NCBI GenBank assembly: GCA_016839865.1 | Contig: JAEOTN010000379.1 | Coordinates: 1-5,166 of the forward strand | Direction of reading: 5' to 3' | DNA: 5,166 nucleotides | DNA from: Promethearchaeota archaeon | Lineage (GTDB): Archaea; Asgardarchaeota; Lokiarchaeia; Sigynarchaeales; MK-D1 | Part shown: positions 1-5,166 of the stretch, piece after piece | How positions within the stretch are numbered: the stretch's first letter is position 1 | Layout: every line of letters starts with the position of its first letter | Program-made: the position numbers and the translations under genes | Notes under the pieces: model-generated | What the model saw: the letters and a program-made list of their open reading frames with translations, nothing else | The model's database searches: none | Told to the model about the DNA's origin: nothing

Positions 1-18
1 TAATTTTGTATGTGACAT
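1..18 (-). CDS. Possible start of a gene running off the left edge
   Basis: On the minus strand an ATG at 18-16 opens a frame reading M-S-H-T-K-L to the window edge. A TATA-like A/T stretch (minus-strand AAAAAATAAATAGA, about 42-55) lies about 30 bases upstream. That is the distance expected for an archaeal leaderless transcript starting at or near this ATG. No Shine-Dalgarno sequence is visible. Six codons are too few to identify a product, and an ATG in AT-rich DNA can occur by chance, so this is only a candidate. Confidence 0.2.
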
Positions 19-83
19 TGTTTGTGAAAATGGAACCCACTCTATTTATTTTTTGTAGTATCGTTGATAGTTAATTAGAAGAA

Positions 84-107
84 ATGAAAAAAAGTAATAA
101 TTAGAGA
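84..107 (-). terminator. T-rich 3' end of the GTPase-like gene
   Basis: Just after the TAG stop codon (110-108), the minus strand carries a run of seven T (complement of the A run at 87-93) in a T-rich stretch, with no obvious hairpin. Archaeal RNA polymerase commonly terminates at such T-tracts. The call rests on position and composition only. Confidence 0.4.
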
Positions 108-2153
108 CTAATGTATTTCATCCAATTTTTCATCTAGTTCTGGGAATGTCTCCACTGGTTTGGCATCCTTTGGTCGTTTAAACAAATAAATAATACCACC
201 AATTAACGCGAATAAACCCGTAAGAATGAGAACAATTCCTTCAAGACCCCCAATAGCTCCATAAAAAGGAATGATACCACTCAAAAATGCTGATAAAGGA
301 GCATTAATAAGTTCGATTTGGGAGAGTAAGGGCACAACTACAGCTGCACCTGCAGAAATCTTTGCAGCAGTAGTTTTTACAACCTTAGCAGGACAAGGAA
401 TAGTTTCAATCAGTTTTCCTTTGTGATACAACTTCACTTTAGCATCTGGAATATCACCTGTTTGTAAAGGTGTAATTAAGAAAGTTGCTGCATCATATTC
501 CTTCTCGGCATTTAACTTCCGGACGGAAGGTACACAAACACATCCAGGAAATTCCGGTACTACTTCCACTATAGGGAGTTCTTTATCAATCTCCAGTGCT
601 TTATCTGTTGCAGCGCGTGCAATCTCATCAATCTTAATTTTGAGTTTCTCATAGATTTTTTCAGACGATAATATCACTGCTAATTTATTGAGAGTCTCAG
701 GATTCATACGTTCCCGATAAAATACAGTAGTTTTCCTGAGTAATTTCTCTGTAGTAATTTCCATTTCACCCGCACCAGCAAGAGCACCAAAGTCTGCATC
801 TTCTTCTTCTTCGAATTCATCTGCCATAGCTTCTCCGAGTACTGCGTCAGATTCGATTATACTTGTTGTAGCTAATGGATCAGTTACTATTGGTCTTGCA
901 TGCTCATCAATTTCTTCCTTTGGTAAACCAGTTTTTTCATGAAGTGCATCAATCACTCCTTCCATATCCACAGTTGCATCATCATCCATAGGACTAGGTT
1001 CCATATCTGCTGCGAGATCCTTTGACACAGGTCGTTTGAGTTTGGCTCTACCTACACGTGCTTTCTTCTTGCGCTTATCTTTAACGGATACATATTTATC
1101 CACTGGTGCTGCTGGAGTTGGAATAGCTTTAGAAGGTGGTGGTGGTGGTGGTGGTGGTGTAGCTTTTGGTTGTGGAGCGGGAGACGGAGGTGGAGGAGCA
1201 TCTCGGTATATTTCCGGTTTTTCTTTTTTCTTCTCACCAGAAATATCTTCTCGAACTCTACGCACCTCTTCCTCAATCGCATTTTTTAGATCTTGAGGAA
1301 GATCTGTAGCTTCTTCTGCTTTCTTAAATTCCAATGGTTGAAGGGGTGAGGGTTTCTCTAATACAACTTCCTCTTCTTTCTTTGCTCCTTTCATTTGTTG
1401 CTTAATTTCCATAATGGTTTCGAGTTCTTGTTTTTCTCGCTCTATTTCTTCTGCTTTTACTTTTTTCAGGCTTTCAAGTTCATTGAGGAATTCTGTTTGT
1501 AGCTCTTCTTTATCTTTTTCGATACCCCCACCTCCCACAGCAGCACCCGGAGGACTGGGGGGAGGTATTGCAGTGGTATAGGGTTTCTTATCCATTCTTG
1601 GTTCTGGTAAAAGATGATTAATATCGCGATCCAGCATTTTCCGAGAAATAGCACCACCCATTGTTGAAGGTGCGGCAAATCTTTGCACACCAAATTCCGA
1701 GATCCAATCCTTGCGTATACATTCATCTCCGATCATGGCTATAGCAAAACTGAAACTGGATTTTTGTTTAACTTCCTCAGGACCGAGCTTTCGAATAGTT
1801 TCCTTAATTATTGTATCAGATAGGGTCTCAAAAGTTGATTGAATCCCTTCCCCTGTTTTCATTGAAATGCGATAGTAATGACTAATACCATATTTAAACA
1901 TGAATTGGTCGATATCCATAGAGGGGATCATCACACCATCGGCTTCTACTTCCTTATTCGTGCCCATTAGAATAATTGGAATGAAGCCTGCATTTTGAGC
2001 GATTTCGGGCATACGCTCCTTTAGATGCTCGAAGGTCTCGGGTTTTCCTAAATCGAAAACTAAAACAATACCCAAAGACATCTTGAGTATGGTTCTTTTT
2101 GCGGAGAACTCTTCCAGATCAATATTTGAAATTGTAAATTGAATTGTAGCCAA
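108..2153 (-). CDS. Membrane-anchored protein with a degenerate, apparently permuted small-GTPase-like domain
   Basis: This is a 681-residue multidomain protein of unknown function. Residues 1-125 match the second half of a Ras/Rab fold: a strand and degenerate switch II region (SNID where DxxG is expected, 9-12), the core LGIVLVFDL (27-35), a G4-like TNKE (65-68, without the Asp of NKxD), a G5-like SMK (97-99) and a last helix. Residues 133-175 then resemble a first half: beta1 AIAMIGD, a P-loop-like GDECIRKD (142-149, keeping the Lys) and TMGGAISRK like switch I/beta2. After this come a short proline stretch (197-203), coiled-coil-like charged helices (211-258, 273-312), an FH1-like proline tract with eight consecutive prolines (319-350), a basic patch (358-374), acidic patches, a helical segment (467-525), a beta-rich domain (527-597) and hydrophobic segments at about 616-634 and 638-657 before a short charged tail. 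The start is TTG at 2153, with an in-frame stop three codons upstream; the first in-frame ATG is Met25, inside the fold. Nucleotide binding is doubtful. A cytosolic membrane scaffold is the inferred role. Confidence 0.85.
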   Translation of the reverse strand: MATIQFTISNIDLEEFSAKRTILKMSLGIVLVFDLGKPETFEHLKERMPEIAQNAGFIPIILMGTNKEVEADGVMIPSMDIDQFMFKYGISHYYRISMKTGEGIQSTFETLSDTIIKETIRKLGPEEVKQKSSFSFAIAMIGDECIRKDWISEFGVQRFAAPSTMGGAISRKMLDRDINHLLPEPRMDKKPYTTAIPPPSPPGAAVGGGGIEKDKEELQTEFLNELESLKKVKAEEIEREKQELETIMEIKQQMKGAKKEEEVVLEKPSPLQPLEFKKAEEATDLPQDLKNAIEEEVRRVREDISGEKKKEKPEIYRDAPPPPSPAPQPKATPPPPPPPPSKAIPTPAAPVDKYVSVKDKRKKKARVGRAKLKRPVSKDLAADMEPSPMDDDATVDMEGVIDALHEKTGLPKEEIDEHARPIVTDPLATTSIIESDAVLGEAMADEFEEEEDADFGALAGAGEMEITTEKLLRKTTVFYRERMNPETLNKLAVILSSEKIYEKLKIKIDEIARAATDKALEIDKELPIVEVVPEFPGCVCVPSVRKLNAEKEYDAATFLITPLQTGDIPDAKVKLYHKGKLIETIPCPAKVVKTTAAKISAGAAVVVPLLSQIELINAPLSAFLSGIIPFYGAIGGLEGIVLILTGLFALIGGIIYLFKRPKDAKPVETFPELDEKLDEIH
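1135..1158. repeat. (GGT)8 trinucleotide repeat encoding polyproline
   Basis: Eight perfect GGT units on the plus strand read as CCA codons on the coding minus strand. With the adjoining CCT they give the eight consecutive prolines at residues 333-340 of the GTPase-like protein. Whole-codon gain or loss here would change the length of the proline tract without breaking the frame. Confidence 0.9.
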
Positions 2154-2195
2154 TTTTGTTCACAACTTGATTCGATTGTATTTCTAGTATGCTAT

Positions 2196-2212
2196 TAGGA
2201 ATATTTAGATAT
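2196..2212 (-). promoter_or_regulatory. Candidate TATA box of the GTPase-like gene
   Basis: The minus-strand stretch CTAAATATTCC lies about 50 bases upstream of the TTG start. If used, transcription would begin near 2178 and leave a leader of about 25 bases, in which only a weak TGTGA-like ribosome binding match is seen. Similar A/T stretches occur nearby, so the exact box is uncertain. Confidence 0.25.
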
Positions 2213-2422
2213 TTGGCATAAATATCACGGTATTTGCATTTGATGATAGAAAATGAAAAGAATTCCATCACTTTCTGATAATTTTGTGGATTAAAAGTGA
2301 ATATTTTCGTTTCAAGTAATAGAATTAAAATCATATAATCGTTTTTTCTGTTAACGATAATGGGTTTTCTTGGTTGTATGTTTGAGAATTTGGATAAGGG
2401 AATAATATGGGCTTATAGTCGT

Positions 2423-2438
2423 AGAGTATTTATATAAA
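2423..2438 (+). promoter_or_regulatory. glnA promoter: TATA box with purine-rich upstream element
   Basis: TTTATATAAA at 2429-2438 is a strong archaeal TATA box. It is preceded by AGAGTA, which could serve as a TFB recognition element. Transcription would be expected to start near 2458-2462, giving a leader of roughly 35 bases before the ATG at 2496. Confidence 0.7.
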
Positions 2439-2451
2439 TGGTTCTAATTGT

Positions 2452-2481
2452 ATTTTCACTAAATTTACATTTTCACTAAAT
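2452..2481 (+). repeat. 13-base direct repeat in the glnA promoter/leader
   Basis: ATTTTCACTAAAT occurs perfectly at 2452-2464 and again at 2469-2481, a period of 17 bases. The first copy overlaps the predicted transcription start and the second ends immediately before the GGAG ribosome binding site. The placement suits an operator or a leader regulatory element of a nitrogen-responsive gene, but no regulator is identified. It does not resemble the methanogen NrpR operator pattern GGAA-N6-TTCC. Confidence 0.6.
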
Positions 2482-2485
2482 GGAG
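2482..2485 (+). promoter_or_regulatory. Ribosome binding site of glnA
   Basis: GGAG is separated by ten bases (TTAATTAATT) from the ATG at 2496, a usable Shine-Dalgarno spacing. It supports this ATG as the start. Confidence 0.6.
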
Positions 2486-2495
2486 TTAATTAATT

Positions 2496-3791
2496 ATGGA
2501 ATTTACAACTGAATTTTTCAAAGAAAAAGAAATTGATTATATTCAATTCCAATTTACCACTATGTTAGGCGAATTGAAAGCTGTGGAAGTTCCCGCAAGA
2601 AATTGGGATGAAATGAGTAGAGGAACAGGTGTAGATGGATCTTCATTAGGATTCCTCAAAACAGAACAGAGCGATATGAAAGCAATTCCAGATTATTCTA
2701 CTTTTTCATTGCTACCATGGGATGAGGGTGTCGGACGATTTATTTGCGACATGCATGCTACTGATGGAAGCCCGCACTCGCTGGACCCAAGATCAATATT
2801 GAAAAAAGTGTTAAAAGAAGCAGAAGGTATGGGATATTACTATTCAACACGCCCCGAATTAGAATGGTATTTTATTACCCCTGAATTTGAACCTGCTGAT
2901 GAAGGAAAGTACATGGATACCGTCCCAAACGACGTTTATCACTACTTGCGACGACGTGCAACTGATCAAATGATGTCTGTCTTTAATAAAGGCGCCCCAC
3001 ACACGATTCACCATGAGTGCGGCCCAGCTCAGCAAGAGATCGAGCTCCAAAAGTGCGAGGCACTTTACCAAGCAGATAATGTCCAAATTAGTAAGGCTAT
3101 TATCAAGCAGGTAGCAGTTGATGAAGATATTCTTGCGACTTTTATGGCTAAACCTTTCCCAGGTGCTGCAGGATCAGGCTTACACATTCACGAGTATTTG
3201 GAAGATAAGGATGGAAATAACATATTTTCCGCTGAAGGTGGAGTGACCGATACGTTACGATGGTGGATTGGGGGTAAACTTAAACATGTCGATGCAATTT
3301 GCGCAATTTTAAATCCATCAACTAATTCCTATAAACGATTAGTCCCACACCACGAAGCTCCTGTTCATGCATCGTGGGGATTTGCAAACCGTACTGCGCT
3401 GATGAGAGTCCCAGGCTACGAAGCTAAAGCCCATGACGAATATCGTGCTGGAGATGCTTCAATGAATATCTACCTTGGTAAAGCTGTATTACTTGCAGCA
3501 GGATTAGAGGGAATTAAGAAGAAAATCGAACCGGGTTGTGAACCCACAACTAAGAATGTAGATAAATTAACTGATAAAGAACGTAAAGATTTAGGAATCA
3601 AACCATTGCCTGGATCTTTGGAGGAAGCAATAAATGCATTTGAATCCAGTTCCTTCATGAAGAATTTACTTGGTAAGGAGTTCGTAGAACTTTATGTTGA
3701 GCTCAAGCGAGAAGAACTAAAAGAACACGCTGATGCAGTTGAATTCGGCGAAGAATTAGAGTGGGAACGCGAAAAATATATCTTCTGTTAA
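2496..3791 (+). CDS. glnA: Type I glutamine synthetase
   Basis: This cytosolic enzyme joins ammonia to glutamate using ATP to make glutamine, the entry step of nitrogen assimilation; type I enzymes form dodecamers. The protein has 431 residues, slightly short for the family (about 440-470), with an N-terminal beta-grasp domain followed by the catalytic barrel. Family residues are visible: DGSS (47-50, ammonium-site Asp), ELEW (121-124, metal Glu pair), Tyr139, HHE (172-174) and QQE (179-181) with metal-binding Glu, GSGLHIH (226-232), NSYKRLVP (276-284), flap Glu287 in EAPV, NRTALMRVP (298-306) and DEYR (314-317). The adenylylation-site segment reads NVDKL rather than the usual NLYxL, so control by adenylylation is unlikely, and the roughly 25-residue insertion of adenylylated forms seems absent. 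Differences from the classical enzyme include one residue fewer between DGSS and GF, Ala where Asn precedes GSG, and HHEAP for GYEAP. The ammonium pocket looks intact, so glutamine synthetase is preferred over a gamma-glutamyl-amine ligase. Confidence 0.93.
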   Translation: MEFTTEFFKEKEIDYIQFQFTTMLGELKAVEVPARNWDEMSRGTGVDGSSLGFLKTEQSDMKAIPDYSTFSLLPWDEGVGRFICDMHATDGSPHSLDPRSILKKVLKEAEGMGYYYSTRPELEWYFITPEFEPADEGKYMDTVPNDVYHYLRRRATDQMMSVFNKGAPHTIHHECGPAQQEIELQKCEALYQADNVQISKAIIKQVAVDEDILATFMAKPFPGAAGSGLHIHEYLEDKDGNNIFSAEGGVTDTLRWWIGGKLKHVDAICAILNPSTNSYKRLVPHHEAPVHASWGFANRTALMRVPGYEAKAHDEYRAGDASMNIYLGKAVLLAAGLEGIKKKIEPGCEPTTKNVDKLTDKERKDLGIKPLPGSLEEAINAFESSSFMKNLLGKEFVELYVELKREELKEHADAVEFGEELEWEREKYIFC

Positions 3792-3825
3792 AAAAAAATC
3801 CCATTTCCTTATTTATTTTATAGTT
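3792..3825 (+). terminator. T-rich 3' end of glnA
   Basis: After the TAA stop the plus strand runs into A-rich and then T-rich sequence (T-rich about 3804-3822) without an evident stem-loop. This is compatible with archaeal T-tract termination. The next gene has its own TATA box about 30 bases further on, which supports transcription ending here. Confidence 0.4.
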
Positions 3826-3851
3826 CCTTCAATTTTATCTCATCTGATAAG

Positions 3852-3860
3852 TTATATATA
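3852..3860 (+). promoter_or_regulatory. TATA box of the serine hydrolase gene
   Basis: TTATATATA lies about 40 bases upstream of the ATG at 3896. Initiation near 3882 would leave a leader of about 15 bases containing GTGAGAGG (3885-3892). That purine-rich stretch is a possible ribosome binding site, although its GAGAGG end is only three bases from the ATG. The box indicates that the hydrolase is transcribed separately from glnA. Confidence 0.6.
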
Positions 3861-3895
3861 CTCAAAGAATCAACAACCTTTCAAGTGAGAGGAAT

Positions 3896-5166
3896 ATGAG
3901 GAATCGTGCACTTATAAAGAGTTATGTAGTGATTTTTGTTGTATTGATCACAGTAAATGTTTTTTTCATATGGAACAACCATCAGTCAACGATAGAGGAA
4001 AATTTTTCAGTTAGTTCAATGTTTCAGAGCCCACTGCCAAATCCGTCATCCACAACAGGTATAACTCTTGATATCAGCAACAAGACACACGTTGAAAACT
4101 TCACAGATAACTTTATGGAAGATATTTTTGATGAAGTACCAATTGTTGGAGTTACCGTATCAGTGGTGGCTAATAATACAGGATTCTTCATGAAAGGGTA
4201 TGGACATGCAGACATCGAAAGCAACTCAACAGTTCTAGCAAATCAATCCATGTTTGAAGTTGCTTCAATATCAAAATTGTTTACATGGACTAGCCTAATG
4301 CAACTCTGGGAGGATGGATTATTAAATTTAGACGAAGATATTAACACATATTTGGTAGATTTTCAAATACCTAACACATTTCCGGGTAAACCAATCACAG
4401 TCCAACACTTAATGGATCATACCTCAGGATTGGATCACCCATTTAGTTATCATCATACTTCACCAGCTCTAGTTGATTTAGCTAAAGATGGATTACCAAA
4501 GCGAATTCGTCCACCAGGAGAATATAGCGTATACTCCACATATGAGGCAATCCTTGCGGGATATGTTGTGCAATGTGTTTCGGGGACCCCTTTTGAGGAG
4601 TATGTTGATCAAAATATCTTTGAACCTCTTGGTATGAATCATAGCAGTTTTATTTCATCCTTAGATCCAGAATTTCAACCTCACCGAGTCACTGGGTATG
4701 AAATAATTGAAAATAGCACTGGTGGAAACGAATTTATTCCCCACCAAATCCATTATGAGAGAATCAACCCTGGAGGAGGATTGTCATCAACGGCTGAAGA
4801 TTTAGCCATATTCATGAGTGCGATTCTTCAAAATGGAACCTATAATGAAGTGTCTATATTAGAGAATGATACAGTTCAAACTATGCTGAGTATCTCTTAC
4901 ACAGAACATCCACTTGCACAAGGATGGGCTCATGGTTGGACAGAAATGACTGTAAATGGGCGTCAATTCTTTGGACATGGTGGGATTTCTTATTGGATGA
5001 GATCCCATTTTTATATTTGTCCGGAGGAGGATTTTGGGATTTTTATTTCCCTCAATACCCCTAATGGATTTATTGTGACATGGGATTATATGATAAGTTT
5101 TTTCGATGCGTTTTTCCCTGATAGTACAACACCTGATCCTACTGCTGAACCATATCCCAATTATCA
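3896..5166 (+). CDS. Exported serine hydrolase, class C beta-lactamase-like (C-terminus cut off)
   Basis: The reading frame stays open from ATG 3896 to the window end (423 codons, no stop), so the C-terminus lies outside. Residues 8-26 are strongly hydrophobic after Arg and Lys, a signal peptide or membrane anchor that places the rest outside the cell. Family marks of the serine beta-lactamase / penicillin-binding-like fold (S12-type peptidases and esterases) follow in order: SISK (124-127, nucleophile Ser124 and Lys127), HTSGL (175-179), the Tyr site YST at 213-215 where the family usually has YxN, EPLGM (243-247), GGGLSSTAEDLA (293-304) and HGG (361-363, the KTG-equivalent). The last residues (408-421) are rich in Pro, Thr and Asp like a surface stalk. 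Ten N-x-S/T sequons suggest a glycosylated surface protein. The substrate cannot be told from sequence: D-amino peptidase, esterase or beta-lactam hydrolysis are all possible. Archaea lack murein, so peptidoglycan of prey or neighbouring bacteria, or small esters and peptides, are possible targets. Confidence 0.9.
   Translation, partial: MRNRALIKSYVVIFVVLITVNVFFIWNNHQSTIEENFSVSSMFQSPLPNPSSTTGITLDISNKTHVENFTDNFMEDIFDEVPIVGVTVSVVANNTGFFMKGYGHADIESNSTVLANQSMFEVASISKLFTWTSLMQLWEDGLLNLDEDINTYLVDFQIPNTFPGKPITVQHLMDHTSGLDHPFSYHHTSPALVDLAKDGLPKRIRPPGEYSVYSTYEAILAGYVVQCVSGTPFEEYVDQNIFEPLGMNHSSFISSLDPEFQPHRVTGYEIIENSTGGNEFIPHQIHYERINPGGGLSSTAEDLAIFMSAILQNGTYNEVSILENDTVQTMLSISYTEHPLAQGWAHGWTEMTVNGRQFFGHGGISYWMRSHFYICPEEDFGIFISLNTPNGFIVTWDYMISFFDAFFPDSTTPDPTAEPYPNY

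Larger units (their letters stand above)
2154..2495. other. Divergent intergenic region
   Basis: This stretch separates the outward-facing GTPase-like gene and glnA. Its right part holds the glnA TATA box, a 13-base direct repeat and a ribosome binding site. Its left part is AT-rich. A 71-codon minus-strand frame (2334-2119) crosses it and overlaps the next gene by 35 bases, but the predicted peptide is rich in I, Y, N and K, low in acidic residues and has no recognisable motif, so I do not call it a gene. The three minus-strand frames were read for roughly 70 bases above the TTG start, and the 71-codon frame along its full length, for a missing P-loop. None was seen; the frame in line with the large gene is broken by several stops. 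Confidence 0.7.

Noticed and set aside
2..74. Plus-strand frames open from the left edge, possibly the tail of another gene
   Set aside because: The 18 to 23 residues readable before stops show no recognisable sequence and are too short to support a gene.
1052..1282. Minus-strand frame with a run of eight histidines
   Set aside because: This is the CCA repeat read in a shifted frame (CAC), inside a long frame with clear domain structure.
1036..1296. Plus-strand frame with a long glycine run
   Set aside because: It is the antisense reading of the proline codon repeat of the GTPase-like gene; the low-complexity peptide has no independent support.
1466..1726. Second minus-strand frame inside the GTPase-like gene
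   Set aside because: It is out of frame with a well-supported coding region and has no family-like sequence.
2119..2334. Minus-strand 71-codon frame overlapping the start of the GTPase-like gene
   Set aside because: Its composition (I, Y, N and K rich, few acidic residues) is what AT-rich noncoding DNA gives, it has no recognised motif, and it does not supply the missing P-loop.
2859..3086. Minus-strand frame inside glnA
   Set aside because: It is antisense to the conserved catalytic part of glutamine synthetase, with no ribosome binding site or motif.
3470..3658. Minus-strand frame in the 3' part of glnA
   Set aside because: It is a shadow of the coding strand and its peptide shows no recognisable features.
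4024..4224. Minus-strand frame inside the serine hydrolase gene
   Set aside because: It lies antisense to the region leading to the SISK motif; the sense frame is clearly the coding one.
1..5166. CRISPR array, tRNA, rRNA, insertion sequence or attachment site
   Set aside because: No regularly spaced palindromic repeats, tRNA-like cloverleaf, rRNA segment, transposase or terminal inverted repeats were seen on either strand.

Overview
The window is AT-rich archaeal DNA. The evidence is TATA boxes about 60 and 40 bases upstream of two of the start codons, T-rich ends without stem-loops, an archaeal/bacterial-type glutamine synthetase, and a secreted protein dense in N-glycosylation sequons. A long protein combines a Ras/Rab-like fold with coiled coils, polyproline tracts and a membrane anchor. 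This fits an Asgard archaeon (Lokiarchaeia- or Heimdallarchaeia-like) best, but that is an inference; no rRNA or marker gene confirms it.

Layout: positions 1-107 hold the T-rich 3' end of the first gene and perhaps the first codons of another minus-strand gene running off the left edge. Positions 108-2153 (minus) encode a 681-residue multidomain protein: a degenerate small-GTPase-like region, coiled coil and proline-rich linkers, a helical plus beta-rich domain, and a C-terminal membrane segment. Positions 2154-2495 are a divergent intergenic region carrying the promoter of glnA. Positions 2496-3791 (plus) encode a type I glutamine synthetase. Positions 3792-3895 hold its T-rich end and a new promoter. 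Positions 3896-5166 (plus, cut by the window end) encode an exported serine hydrolase of the class C beta-lactamase / penicillin-binding-protein-like family.

The three genes do not look like one pathway. The first is divergent from glnA, and the hydrolase has its own TATA box. glnA assimilates ammonia, the hydrolase probably acts on the outside of the cell, and the large GTPase-like protein probably sits on the inner face of a membrane as a scaffold.

The most striking observation is the order of motifs in the large protein. It begins at the strand before switch II, runs through G4 and G5 to the last helix, and only then shows a beta1 / P-loop / switch I-like stretch. This is what a small GTPase cut between beta2 and beta3 and rejoined end to end would look like. 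Its nucleotide-binding motifs are mostly lost, so it would be a circularly permuted pseudo-GTPase.
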